From contig NZ_CP067041.1 of NCBI RefSeq assembly GCF_016599855.1, positions 4,836,001 through 4,900,000 on the forward strand: a stretch of DNA of 64,000 bases. The letters are read 5' to 3'. The DNA comes from Bradyrhizobium diazoefficiens (GTDB taxonomy: Bacteria > Pseudomonadota > Alphaproteobacteria > Rhizobiales > Xanthobacteraceae). Below the pieces are notes generated by a model. It made no database searches and was not told the origin of the DNA. It worked only from the letters and a program-made list of their open reading frames with translations. A program made the position numbers and the translations under genes. This document shows positions 8,788 to 18,571 of the stretch, one piece after another (position 1 is the stretch's first letter; every line of letters begins with the position of its first letter).

Positions 8788-10047
8788 TAAGTGGGCGCAC
8801 CAAGGCGGCCCGTTGAGCCGGATGGTCCGAGGCAGAGCGATCTTCGGGTTGCTATGCTGCGCAACGTCGCTGAGGCTTCGACACGCGCTAACCGCGTCTT
8901 CACGATGTGACGCCCCGATCGGTACGCCGCGGCCGATCTGCTTCAAGCTGTCGGCCATTACTGTCTCGCCCAATTGGCAGCTCAGCCGCTTACCGCCCTG
9001 TTCGGCGCACGCAACAATCCGTCGTGCAAAGCTGTCTCGCTTATCGTGTGGGAATCGGCACTCCCTTTGGAGACGAAGCTTTTGAGAGCCACGGATATGA
9101 CGTTCACGGGGATGCGGGACCGCCACCGGCGACCTCGCAGGTGTCAGCATTCAACGAAAATATAACCTTCGGACCCCAATTCCATAACCGCTCATTTACG
9201 CGAGCGGAGCTGATCGCCAACACTGGACTGATAAGGTTTGTGTAATTTGCTTATCAGTTGGCGGACTGACTCCATTTCGTATGAAATCTTATCAGTGCCG
9301 GAGCTGCCTCATTTGTCTTCTCAGTTGCCGTGCACTGGGCTCCGGCCGGGAGTTGCCGCCCGCGCCGCCACCAGCACCACTGGAATCGCCTTGGGTCTCT
9401 GCACTGGCGGCGTTGAAGGAATGCAATAGTAGCGCGATCTCGCGCTCTCATTCCGGCGTCCGTCTTGAAGCGCACTCATCTTGCCCTGCCAAACGGTGCG
9501 ATGGCGTGTCGTCGGCCCCTTCCCGACTGGGCTTCATCAACAAGTCGTAGCGACCGTTGTCTGTATTGACCGGTAACGAGCCGCCGGAACTCTTTCTTGC
9601 GAAGTCCCATCTGCCTTAGCCAATCTCGCACTGTTTCAACAAGAACATGCGTTGCGTCATTCAGCCGTGCCAGAATTCAATAGTTCACGCCTGGCACTTG
9701 AGGGGTAGAGCCGTTTCCCTTGCAATTACCGGTGCCACGCCCCCCCCGCGACTTTCACGAGCGGATAGCTTGAGGCCGTTCTCGATGCCACTTTGCCCGG
9801 CCAGCACTATGGCCCCGCGTTCCTGATCAGCTGACCGTCTGGGTCGAACTGTCGGCCGACCTTGGTCATTGCAGTGCCCCACCTCCGGCTTATGACCCCC
9901 GAATTCTAGTCCCAAGCGGGCAGCAGCCCAATGGACGGTCTCAAACTGGGATGGATCTCTCCTGAAGCACCGCGTGCGAGCTGAGCCAAGCTATACTAGA
10001 CAGGCGGTCTCCGCTATCATCCAGCTTGAGGCAGACCCGGGCGTATT
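8788..10047. other. Gene-free junction at the left edge of the accessory region
   Basis: These 1.26 kb contain no convincing gene; the short frames in all six directions look like shadows. Repeat copy A lies in the middle. A minus-strand stretch at 9560-9680 reads as a helical, charged segment (DATHVLVETVRDWLRQMG) that may be the remnant of a gene I cannot name. The change from the compact sugar operon to this scrambled DNA suggests the island boundary. Confidence 0.5.
9227..9296 (+). repeat. Composite repeat, copy A (ACTGATAAG-N14-CTTATCAGT unit)
   Basis: ACTGATAAG at 9227-9235, 14 nt, CTTATCAGT at 9250-9258, then 13 nt (TGGCGGACTGACT), CCATTT at 9272-9277, 10 nt, and another CTTATCAGT at 9288-9296. 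This is the most complete of four copies in the window. The stretch GCGGACTGAnTCCATTT is shared with copy C, 13.4 kb away. Function is not known; see findings. Confidence 0.8.
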
Positions 10048-11829
10048 ATGGACGTCAAAGGTTGGTTGCGGAGACTCGGCCTCGAGCAATATGAGGCGAC
10101 ATTCCGCGAGAATGAGATCGACGAGACGGTCCTGCCGAGTCTGACGGCGGAGGACTTGAAGGATCTCGGCGTCCGATCAGTGGGAAACCGCCGAAAGCTG
10201 CTCGACGCGATTGCAGCCTTGCGCGGGGAAGTAAGCATACCAACGTCGCTATCAGACGCCCCTCGGATAACCAAAGAAGCCGCCCAAGATACCGCCGAGC
10301 GCCGCCAAATTACGGTGATGTTCTCGGACCTTGTGGACTCGACGGCGCTCTCCGCCCGCATGGACCCGGAGGATTTACGGGAGATAATTTCGGCTTATCA
10401 GCGCTGCGTCGCTGAGAACGTGCGCCGCTTTGGAGGGTTCGTCGCCAGATTTTTGGGTGATGGCGCACTGATCTATTTCGGCTACCCGCAGGCTCATGAG
10501 GATGACGCTGAGCGTGCAGTGCGGGCCGGCCTCGCATTGATCGATGCACTTGCGTTGCTACCAGCTCCAGCGCCCCTACTGGTGCGGATTGGGGCCGCCA
10601 CGGGCACGGTAGTAGTCGGGGATCTCGTCTGGTCAGCCAAAGCGCAGAAGCACGAGATTGTCGGCGAGACCCCCAACCTAGCGGCACGCCTTCAAACACT
10701 CGCCGCGCCCAACACCCTGGTTATCGCCGAAAGTACCCGCCGGCTTCTTGGTAACCTCTTTGAGCTGGAGGACCTTGGGCCAAGAGAACTCAAGGGCATC
10801 CCAGGGGCGGTGCGGGCGTTCGCCGTTGTGTGCGCGAGTTCTGTCGAGAGCCGATTCGAGGCCATGCATCAAGGTGCCCTGAATGCCCTGGTTGGACGGC
10901 AGGAAGAGCTTCAACAGCTCTTGCAATGCTGGATTCGGGCCAAGAGCGGCGCCGGACAGATGGTGCTGCTTTCTGGTGAAGCCGGAATCGGCAAATCACG
11001 GCTAACGCTAGCGTTGCTCGAAGAGCTCGCAGGCGAGCCGCATACGTGCCTGCGCCATTTTTGCTCACCTCAGCACACCGACAGCGTGCTTCATCCCTTC
11101 ATCGCTCAAATCGAGCGCACCGCCGGAATCAACTCTCGCGATACGATCGCTGAACGACTGCACAAACTTGACAAAGCGTTCGCGACCAACACGAAGGCGA
11201 CGAAAGCAGTTCCGCTGATCGCAGCGATGCTTTCCATTCCCATCACCGGGCGCTATCCGCCCTTCAAGATGACACCGAAACAGCAGCGACGGCAGACTTT
11301 CGCTGCGATTTTAGATTACCTTGAATCTCTATCGGAGAAGATACCTCTTCTTTGGATCTTTGAGGACGCTCAATGGGCCGATGCTAGCTCAATGGAGCTG
11401 ATCGACCTAGCCGTAGACCGTCTGCGTCACCTGCAGATTCTTGCCGTTGTCACGTTCAGACCAGAATTTCCCGCTCCTTGGGAAGGTCTGTCGAACGTCA
11501 CATCCTTGACTATCGGTCGTCTTGTGCGCTCCCACGTCGAAGAGATCATCTCACAGGTATCTGCCGGAGTTCTACTGGCCCCTGAAGTTGTTGACCAGAT
11601 TGTCGCCAAGACTGACGGGAATCCCTTGTTTGTCGAAGAATTGACTAAGGCCGTACTTGAGGGCGGGATAGCGGTCGAAAGTGGCAAGAGTGTCGCGTCA
11701 TTGGCGATCCCAACGACTTTGCGCGACTCGCTGATGGCAAGGCTGGACCACCTAGCACCTGTCAAAGAAATCGCACAGCTTGGTGCTGCGATCGGACGTG
11801 AATTCTCTACTCGTTACTGCGCACTCTGA
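10048..11829 (+). CDS. SAM domain - class III adenylate/guanylate cyclase - AAA ATPase regulator, 5' part (frameshifted)
   Basis: 593 residues. Residues 1-60 form a sterile alpha motif domain (GWLRRLGLEQYEATFRENEI, LKDLGV). Residues about 88-270 form a class III nucleotide cyclase domain with the metal-binding FSDLVDST and the FVARFLGDG segment. From about 278 comes a predictive ATPase module with Walker A GEAGIGKS. The family normally continues into a helical/TPR region, but here the frame ends at TGA 11827-11829 just after AAIGREFS. The +1 frame from 11808 continues the protein without a break, so one base is missing at about 11807/11808. Such proteins couple cyclase activity to STAND-type ATPase signalling. 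Confidence 0.85.
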   Translation: MDVKGWLRRLGLEQYEATFRENEIDETVLPSLTAEDLKDLGVRSVGNRRKLLDAIAALRGEVSIPTSLSDAPRITKEAAQDTAERRQITVMFSDLVDSTALSARMDPEDLREIISAYQRCVAENVRRFGGFVARFLGDGALIYFGYPQAHEDDAERAVRAGLALIDALALLPAPAPLLVRIGAATGTVVVGDLVWSAKAQKHEIVGETPNLAARLQTLAAPNTLVIAESTRRLLGNLFELEDLGPRELKGIPGAVRAFAVVCASSVESRFEAMHQGALNALVGRQEELQQLLQCWIRAKSGAGQMVLLSGEAGIGKSRLTLALLEELAGEPHTCLRHFCSPQHTDSVLHPFIAQIERTAGINSRDTIAERLHKLDKAFATNTKATKAVPLIAAMLSIPITGRYPPFKMTPKQQRRQTFAAILDYLESLSEKIPLLWIFEDAQWADASSMELIDLAVDRLRHLQILAVVTFRPEFPAPWEGLSNVTSLTIGRLVRSHVEEIISQVSAGVLLAPEVVDQIVAKTDGNPLFVEELTKAVLEGGIAVESGKSVASLAIPTTLRDSLMARLDHLAPVKEIAQLGAAIGREFSTRYCAL

Positions 11830-11888
11830 TCAGGCGCGATGATGCGACGTTAAGAAGCGGTCTCTTCCAGTTAGAGCAAGCACAGCTT

Positions 11889-13382
11889 GTGTTTCGCCGC
11901 GGTGAGATTCCGGACGCGATCTACAGCTTCAAACACGCGCTCATCCAAGATGCTGCATATGAGAGCCTGCTCAAAGGGCGACGGCAAACTCTCCACAAAA
12001 ACATTGCGGAAGCCTTGCGCGATCATTTCCCAACGAATGTTGACACCCAGCCTGAGGTTATAGCGCATCATTTTTCTATGGCAGGGCTCAATGAAGTTGC
12101 CGCTGAATGGTGGGGAAAAGCGGGAGAATTCGCAACGCGCCGCTCGGCTTATAGCGAAGCGATCGATCACTACAGAAAATCACTGAAGTTGTACGCGGCG
12201 TTGCCCGACAGCCCCGACGTCCGATTGCGGCGACTGCGGGTCCATACTGCCTACGCTTACGCCCTGTTTCATGGTCGAGGGACTGGTCTAACTGAGACGG
12301 TCACAGTTTTTGCCGAAGCGCGGGCGCTGGCGGCTTCAGTTGAAGAAGTTTCTGCGAGATTCCCTGCATACTTTGGCATGTGGGCGGGAAGCTTTTCGCG
12401 CGCGGACCTTGCACCCATGGAGGACGTCGCCAATGCGTTTTTATCCGATGTGCAAAGCGTTTCGACACCCGGCGAAGTCGGCGTTGCGCACTGCGTGTTC
12501 GGAGTGACGCAATGGTTCCGGGGGGATTACGTCGCCGCGCGCATGCATCTCGAGAGAGCCGTAGACGCATACGATCCCGATAGAGACTCTGTTCTTGCCG
12601 AGGTGTTTGGTTACGATCCCGGCGTAATCGCCATGTCCCGCCTCGCCACAGTACTTTGGCCAATGGGGGAGGTCCGTCAGGCTGAGCGCATCATACAGCA
12701 GGCCCTTACCCTCTCTCAAGAGATCGGTCACGTTCCGAGCATTATGGTGTCGCATCACGTTGCGTGCATCCTCGCGAGTATGCGGCGCGATGAGACCGAC
12801 GTCAGGTCGCATGCGTCGACCATTCTGGACCTCGCCCGCGAACATAGTGTTCCCGTACGCATAGCAGACAGCACATTCTTCTTCGGCTGGTCACGCTGGC
12901 ACGAAGGTAATCCCGATGGTGAGGCCGGAGTGCGCGACGGTCTGTCGATGTTGAGGAGATTGCAGTACCGTCTGCTCGAGCCATTGATCCAGACGTTGCT
13001 ATCGGAGCTGGAGGCGCAATGCGGACGAACTGAGATCGGGCTCAAGCTCCTCGACGAACAACTCGCCGAGACTCACCGGAGCGGCGAGCGCTGGTTTGAT
13101 TCAGAGATGCACCGAATACGCGCCGAGCTTTTGTTACGTATCGGACCGTCCAACAGTGCTGAGGCAGAAAGAGCACTGATAAACGCAATTGAGATTGCCC
13201 GGCTTCAAAAAACAAGAACCTTTGAATTGCTCGCGACGATCTCGCTGGCACGGCTCTATCGAGCGACAGATCGAGATCGCGCTGCCCGCGAGCTGCTTCT
13301 TGCACTGTCCAGCCAAAGAATCGGCCACGAAGTACCCGAATTTGAGCAGGTGCAGCGTATGCTGGATGTGCCGCTCGCATGA
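11889..13382 (+). CDS. AAA/TPR regulator, 3' part after the frameshift
   Basis: This continues the gene at 10048. In this frame, codons from 11808 (YSLLRTLIRRDDATLRSGLFQLEQAQLVFRRGE) supply exactly the sequence expected after AAIGREFS in the family. It goes on through DAIYSFKHALIQDAAYESLLKGRRQ, the conserved end of the ATPase arm, into about 400 residues of TPR-like helices. The GTG at 11889 is only the first start codon in the frame; a separate start is unlikely because the conserved domain begins upstream. Either the gene is a pseudogene or the base is an assembly error. Confidence 0.75.
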   Translation: MFRRGEIPDAIYSFKHALIQDAAYESLLKGRRQTLHKNIAEALRDHFPTNVDTQPEVIAHHFSMAGLNEVAAEWWGKAGEFATRRSAYSEAIDHYRKSLKLYAALPDSPDVRLRRLRVHTAYAYALFHGRGTGLTETVTVFAEARALAASVEEVSARFPAYFGMWAGSFSRADLAPMEDVANAFLSDVQSVSTPGEVGVAHCVFGVTQWFRGDYVAARMHLERAVDAYDPDRDSVLAEVFGYDPGVIAMSRLATVLWPMGEVRQAERIIQQALTLSQEIGHVPSIMVSHHVACILASMRRDETDVRSHASTILDLAREHSVPVRIADSTFFFGWSRWHEGNPDGEAGVRDGLSMLRRLQYRLLEPLIQTLLSELEAQCGRTEIGLKLLDEQLAETHRSGERWFDSEMHRIRAELLLRIGPSNSAEAERALINAIEIARLQKTRTFELLATISLARLYRATDRDRAARELLLALSSQRIGHEVPEFEQVQRMLDVPLA

Positions 13383-13475
13383 TGGAAAGTTCACTTTTGA
13401 GGTTGGATCGTACCATAGCTCACGTGGTGCGCACGATCGGGCGCCCCAGAACGTCCAAATGGGCCAAGTTTCGGT

Positions 13476-14306
13476 CTACCGTTGGCGCGTACCGCGCGCA
13501 GCCCAGGCGCTTGCGAAATAAGTGCGAGGGCCGTCGGGAGATCCGTCGAGATAAGCAAGACGCAGAGCCTTCTTGAATCTTCTTTTATTCACGTCGAAGG
13601 CCGCGACATAGGTCGCAAACATACCTTCGCCGCTGCCTAAGGGAGCCCAAAAATCGTCAAAGTTGACAAAGGTCATCGTCATCGTGAGCGCAGTTTCCTG
13701 CACGTTTTGGAGCCCTGCTTGCTTCAATTCACCTGCGATACCTCCTTGACGAGTAATCGGCCGAGACAAGGCCTTGGCACGCAAATATGCCGCTTTGGGA
13801 TCGAGGACGGCTGCCGTGTCCCAAAACATGCGACCGAAGACGAGACCACCTCGCAAGTCCCACATGCAGGCTGAAACCGTTCCGCCGGGTCTCGTCACGC
13901 GCACCATTTCGCGCACCGCGCGTTGCGGCTCCGGGATGAACGCTAGCACCAGCATGGATAGTGTGAGATCGAAGGTGTTATCGGCAAACGGAATGTTGCA
14001 CGCATCTGCTGTCTGGAAATTGATGCGGGCGTCGGCTTCCCTTGCCTTGGCATAGGCAATGTAGGCCCGCGAAAGATCGAGCGCCTCGATGGAGGTGAAA
14101 GCGGGTTTGCTTGCAAGCTCAACGGCGAGGTGGCCAGTTCCGCAACCCACGTCAAGCACTTTTCCTTTCGCACGAGACGCTGCAAATGCTATGAAGAGTG
14201 GGGCAAGCGACCGGCTGTGGCGTCCCATCTGCAGCTCGTACCGTTCGCCGCTCGAACGCGGGAACGTCGAGTTTTTGGTATCGAGCGAAAATCGCGAGAT
14301 TGTCAC
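13476..14306 (-). CDS. Class I SAM-dependent methyltransferase
   Basis: 276 residues with a Methyltransf_11 core. Motif I VLDVGCGTGHLA is near residue 56, the acidic end of motif II is IEALDLS, motif III lies around ADACNIPFADNTFDLTLSMLVLAF, and a RVTRPGGTVSACMWD motif follows. The class resembles UbiE/SmtA-type small-molecule methyltransferases. It converges on the cyclase-AAA gene and is followed upstream by the acyl-ligase gene on the same strand, so it may modify that enzyme's product; this is inference. The substrate cannot be told. Confidence 0.85.
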   Translation of the reverse strand: MTISRFSLDTKNSTFPRSSGERYELQMGRHSRSLAPLFIAFAASRAKGKVLDVGCGTGHLAVELASKPAFTSIEALDLSRAYIAYAKAREADARINFQTADACNIPFADNTFDLTLSMLVLAFIPEPQRAVREMVRVTRPGGTVSACMWDLRGGLVFGRMFWDTAAVLDPKAAYLRAKALSRPITRQGGIAGELKQAGLQNVQETALTMTMTFVNFDDFWAPLGSGEGMFATYVAAFDVNKRRFKKALRLAYLDGSPDGPRTYFASAWAARGTRQR

Positions 14307-14467
14307 GGGTAATACTCGCCAATGTTCAAAGCGACAGGCGGTCTATTCAACGAAGTGGAAAGTCGCTCGTTTCGTCCCGACGCGCCACGACGGCTAACCG
14401 TCAGCAGCCTGTCACGCGCCTCTTCGAGGCGATGAAAAAGCTTGAAGTACGAAAACGGCAGCCGGTT

Positions 14468-14653
14468 TCAGCGACGCGTCGATTTTCGCTCAGCCACCTT
14501 TATCGAGCGATCGAGTTCCTTAAGCACTCGGCTCGCCTCTTCTAGCTGCGATTGAACAGCTTTTCTTTCTCTCTGTAGACCTTTCACCAGAGCCTTCCGT
14601 TTGGCCTCAGTTAGATTGTCCAGATCGACCAAATCTATAAGAAAAGCACACAT
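14468..14653 (-). CDS. Small coiled-coil hypothetical protein
   Basis: 61 residues, strongly helical and charged, with heptad-like leucines (EAKRKALVKGLQRERKAVQSQLEEASRVL region, quoted by position 17-45). It lies between the methyltransferase and the acyl-ligase gene on the same strand. No family is recognised. Its regular amphipathic composition argues for a real protein, but it could also be a chance frame. Confidence 0.4.
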   Translation of the reverse strand: MCAFLIDLVDLDNLTEAKRKALVKGLQRERKAVQSQLEEASRVLKELDRSIKVAERKSTRR

Positions 14654-14823
14654 TGCTTCGCCTCCCGCTAGGAAGTTCGGTCAACTAGCACGCTCAACCT
14701 TCCATGACTGAGTGTCGACGATATCTAGTGGATAATCAAGCCAGAGCGCGCCCGAGCCGTCTAGTACGGGCATCGAGGTCGCATAGGAGTGCCAATCGCT
14801 ACGGCTAGAACGGCAACGCACAT

Positions 14824-17800
14824 TCAAAAATCAGACAGTCTGCCAAGCTCCTTGTCAGGGTTTGCTACTGCTTTGGCTAGGATTGCCAGGTAATCCGCAA
14901 TCCAATCCCGGTCAACGTTTGGGGCGAACAAATTCCTCTTGTGCCCGCAAATGCCTTTGATACCCGTCGGGCTCTCTTGGAGAGCCATCGAAAGCCGTGC
15001 GCGATCGATCGGCATCGCCGTTCGTCCTTTTTGAAGACCGAACGGTTGGGCTGTCAAATCCGGCAACTTGGGTGGACGGCGATACGCAATCTGAAGAACG
15101 AAATAGATTCGCACGAGCGACGCCGGCCTCAGGCCAGTTTCCTTCGCCAATCGTGCGGCAATGACATCGAAGGGGAGCTCCTGCATTGCGTGCGCCGCAA
15201 CTACGGTCTCGCGTACGCGGTGAAGCGCGTCGCCAAACGTTAGACTCGCGTCAATTTGGGTTCGGAGCAGCGTGGTGTTCGCAAACGGTCCGATGACGCG
15301 TTCCCTCCGGAGCTGCCCGCGATTTGCCATTAGCGTGGCGACGCAGATATCGGTGCATCCGCTTCGGAGCACCAAGAGCGCCTTGAATGCCGCCAGCAAG
15401 GTCATGAACAGGGTTACACCTCGGGTACGGCACAAGTCTCGCAGGCGTGCAACCAACTCGTCTGATAGTTGGAATGGTTTTTCGACGATTCGCGCGGTCA
15501 GTTCGCCAACAACGTTGATTCTGGGAGAGTTAAAGAGGAGTGAGACTTTGTTCAGACGCTCCTTCCAATATGCGTACTGTTTATTTGCCGCAGCGCTAGT
15601 GCACCACTGACGTTGCCAACGCGCAAACTCGGAAAACTGAAGCTCAGGCTCGGGCAGCTTCGATTTCTTGCCACTCACCGAAGCGGAATAGAGTTCGGAG
15701 AGCTCCTCCATAAAGATGACCATCGACCACCCGTCGATGATGATGTCGTGCACGACAAAAAGCAGAATATGGTCGTTCGCATCGAGTCTAATGAGGTGCG
15801 CGCGAAATAACGGCGCTCGCGTCATGTCGATGGGTTCTAAGGCTGCCTGCTGAGCTTCCAACTTCGCTCTTGTGAGCAGGAGTTCCTTTGCTCGAGCACT
15901 TCCGTGACCCGACCGCGTTGCGAGGTTCTTCATGCTCAAGATCGATTCGACATCGACGCCCGGCGCCAGGACGGCGGTGGGTACCTCGTTCCGCCAAGCA
16001 AATGCCGTGCGCAGGCAAGTGTGCCGACGCATGATGCTGCCAAGGCTCTGCCTTAGCGCGGGCACGTCAAGCTGCCCTTGCAGCCGATAGGCAAACGGCA
16101 AGTTAAACTGAGGCAGCCCGGGGAGTTTGCGCTCGATCCGCAACATGCGCTCTTGTACAATCGACAGGGTTTGCGAGCCATCCGCTCTTGCCCACTCCGT
16201 TTCGACAGTGGGATTGCTCGGGCTCGCCTCCGCTGAACCCTTTCGTAATGTCTCGACGCGATGCGCGAGCGCACTAACGGTCGGCGCGCGGAAGATATCC
16301 TCGAAGGATACTTCGACACCGAAACGCTTTTCCAGACGCAGGATCATCTGCGCCATGGCAAGTGAATCCAGACCGAGCGCAAAGATGTCTTGGTCTATTT
16401 CGACATGGTCTGTACCCAGAATATTCGCCCAGATTCCCGCGAGTTGACGCTCTAATGCCGAACGTCGCGCGACCATCTCGGCTCCGCGCTCATCGGCCTT
16501 CGGCTGAATTGCCGATAACGCGGCCGCGAGCTGACCACGGTTTATCTTTCCCCCCGCGCCTTTAGGTATTTCCGAGACAATATGGATAGGACCCGGAACC
16601 TTGAATCCGCTCAGAAGTTCGCGGGCGAAGTCTCGCAGCTTCTGCGCACTCAGCTCGGCATCGCGACGTAAGACTACGGCGGCAGAAATCTCGGCTCCGA
16701 GCCGCCCATGAGGTACCGGGAAAACGGCGACCTCGATCACATCTGGATGGCTCAGCAACGCCTCCTCCACTTCGGCGGGCGCCACTTTCTGTCCTCCCTT
16801 GTGGATAATCTCCTTGATCCGACCGACGATGAAGAGATAGCCCTCTGCGTCAAAGTACCCGATGTCGCCAGTTCGAAACCAGTTTCTGCGAAATGCGGAC
16901 ATAGTTGCAGCGGCATCGCTGTCGTACCCGCTGGTTATCGTGGGACCCTGCAGCTCGATTTCTCCGCGTCTGCCCGCCGGCAATCGGCGTCCGTGACTAT
17001 CAACAATCGCGATCTCAGGTCCTGCAGGCCGACCGACTGAACCCAGCTTTCGCCGCTGCAATGGATTTGCCGCAATTTGGGTTGTGGCCTCGGTCATGCC
17101 GTAGGTATCGATTACAGGGACGCCAAATAAGGCCTCCAATTCGCCAAGCACGTCGCGCGCAAGCGAAGTGGAGGCCGAACGAATGAGCCGCAGGGAGGAT
17201 CGCCGCGCGGCGTCTTTGTGCAGATTTGCCTCCCGCAAAATCGCCTGGTGGACTGCGGGTACGGCCGTGTACCAAGTTGGTCGAAACTGTCTAAGCCAGC
17301 CAAAGAACGCTGTTGGATCGAAGCCGGGCGCGCAAACCACGCTAGAACCGGCTGTTAAGGCAGCAAGAACACCTGAGATCAAACCGTGACCGTGGAAGAG
17401 AGGTAATACGCTCAGAAGGCGGTCTCGCGATCTAAGTTCTAGGTTTACACCGACGTTGCGGGCTGAGAGACAGACGCTTGCGTGGGTCAGAGGAACCCTC
17501 TTCGGTCGGGACGTGCTGCCGGACGTCAAAAGAATGAACGCATCGTCAGGGGACGACGCAAACTGATCATTGGGCGCTCCCCGCGGTCTCTGACCAGCAA
17601 GGCTGAATGCGCCAGCCCCGTCGCCGGGACGCGTCACAATTTCGATGATTCGTATACCCAAGGAGCTCGCGGCCCGACAGCAGGCCGAGGTCGGGTCAGT
17701 GTGGGCCAATAGCGCTGCCAAGTGCAGTTCAGCGAAGTAACGCTTGTATTCTTCACAGGTGAAGTCTGGGTTGAGCGGCACACATACGGCACCTGCGGCA

Positions 17801-18093
17801 AGCGCTACCATCGCCACGGCAGCTTCGGGTCCGTTTGGCAAGACCACCGCGACCCTGTCGGTTCGGCTCACTCCCGCACTCCGCAACCCGCGCACGACAT
17901 CATGGGTCAGCGAAGACAATGCACCATATGTCATTGGGAGGCAGCCGGGCGCCAATATTGCATGCCGGTCGGGCGCCTCTCGTCCATAATGTAAGAGGAG
18001 ATCGTAGAGACAAGCAAACGTCGGTGTGGTTACGCTCTCCCGCGCAGCTGTATCTTTTACCTTCTCAATGAACTTCGACAAACCCGCCTCCAT
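14824..18093 (-). CDS. NRPS-like protein: acyl/aminoacyl-AMP ligase - carrier - condensation domain
   Basis: 1089 residues in three modules. Residues about 20-510 form an adenylate-forming ligase with ILLTSGSTSRPKRVPLTH near 185, YGMTEATTQ, WFRTGDIGY and a C-terminal GGKINR lysine motif. Its core resembles acyl- or oxalyl-CoA ligases (Pcs60 type) more than amino-acid-selecting A domains. Around 575 is a carrier domain with LGLDSLA, the Ser being the phosphopantetheine site. From about 635 to the end is a condensation domain, but its HHxxxDG motif reads HDIIIDG, so the second, catalytic His is Asp. The protein may load an acyl group and have an altered transfer step. No thioesterase, PPTase or further module is nearby. 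Confidence 0.85.
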   Translation of the reverse strand: MEAGLSKFIEKVKDTAARESVTTPTFACLYDLLLHYGREAPDRHAILAPGCLPMTYGALSSLTHDVVRGLRSAGVSRTDRVAVVLPNGPEAAVAMVALAAGAVCVPLNPDFTCEEYKRYFAELHLAALLAHTDPTSACCRAASSLGIRIIEIVTRPGDGAGAFSLAGQRPRGAPNDQFASSPDDAFILLTSGSTSRPKRVPLTHASVCLSARNVGVNLELRSRDRLLSVLPLFHGHGLISGVLAALTAGSSVVCAPGFDPTAFFGWLRQFRPTWYTAVPAVHQAILREANLHKDAARRSSLRLIRSASTSLARDVLGELEALFGVPVIDTYGMTEATTQIAANPLQRRKLGSVGRPAGPEIAIVDSHGRRLPAGRRGEIELQGPTITSGYDSDAAATMSAFRRNWFRTGDIGYFDAEGYLFIVGRIKEIIHKGGQKVAPAEVEEALLSHPDVIEVAVFPVPHGRLGAEISAAVVLRRDAELSAQKLRDFARELLSGFKVPGPIHIVSEIPKGAGGKINRGQLAAALSAIQPKADERGAEMVARRSALERQLAGIWANILGTDHVEIDQDIFALGLDSLAMAQMILRLEKRFGVEVSFEDIFRAPTVSALAHRVETLRKGSAEASPSNPTVETEWARADGSQTLSIVQERMLRIERKLPGLPQFNLPFAYRLQGQLDVPALRQSLGSIMRRHTCLRTAFAWRNEVPTAVLAPGVDVESILSMKNLATRSGHGSARAKELLLTRAKLEAQQAALEPIDMTRAPLFRAHLIRLDANDHILLFVVHDIIIDGWSMVIFMEELSELYSASVSGKKSKLPEPELQFSEFARWQRQWCTSAAANKQYAYWKERLNKVSLLFNSPRINVVGELTARIVEKPFQLSDELVARLRDLCRTRGVTLFMTLLAAFKALLVLRSGCTDICVATLMANRGQLRRERVIGPFANTTLLRTQIDASLTFGDALHRVRETVVAAHAMQELPFDVIAARLAKETGLRPASLVRIYFVLQIAYRRPPKLPDLTAQPFGLQKGRTAMPIDRARLSMALQESPTGIKGICGHKRNLFAPNVDRDWIADYLAILAKAVANPDKELGRLSDF

Positions 18094-18539
18094 TTCATGG
18101 ATGACTAGTTCGTATCTATGAGTACCTGAACCTCGAAATCGTTTGAGCCAGTAACTTTACTGCGCCTCCGCCCCTGGGTCACAGAGGATATCTCATTCTT
18201 GGCCCGATGGCACCCCATATGTTCGCTCGTTGGTCTGCCCTTCGAACCCAGCTCATCCGAAACCCGCAAAATTGACACGCTAAGAGGAATCGATGGCCCA
18301 AACGAGCAGCGGCCGTAGTCCATACGCGAGACGTCAACCGTGGCCGCGCAGTTGACTTCCTTCAGCCCCCTCTCTCGCGTGGGCCGGCTCCCTGCTGAAC
18401 AGACGCGATTGGCGCGCAATTCTAACTCTGCGGCTTCAAAGAGGTAAGAAGCCAAGCTGCAATGCGGAAAGCCCCTCCGGAAGAATTACCCAGAGCCCAC
18501 CAATGATCCGACCTGGCATAGGTATGTGGTTCTCGAACC

Positions 18540-18571
18540 ACTGATAAGGTTTGCGACCAAACCTTATCAGT
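18540..18571. repeat. Composite repeat, copy B (perfect 14-bp hairpin form)
   Basis: ACTGATAAG at 18540-18548 and CTTATCAGT at 18563-18571 are separated by exactly 14 nt, as in copies A and D. In this copy the symmetry extends inward: ACTGATAAGGTTTG at 18540-18553 is the exact reverse complement of 18558-18571, leaving a 4-nt loop. The downstream CCATTT part seen in the other copies is absent. It could form a cruciform or a transcript hairpin, but no T-run follows. Confidence 0.8.

Noticed and set aside
8784..8791. CTGATAAG after the GMC oxidoreductase stop, as a fifth repeat copy
   Set aside because: No second arm at 14 nt and no CCATTT; a single 8-mer is expected by chance.
10395..10402. 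CTTATCAG in the cyclase gene
   Set aside because: Codes for the conserved AYQ of the cyclase domain; no other repeat parts nearby.
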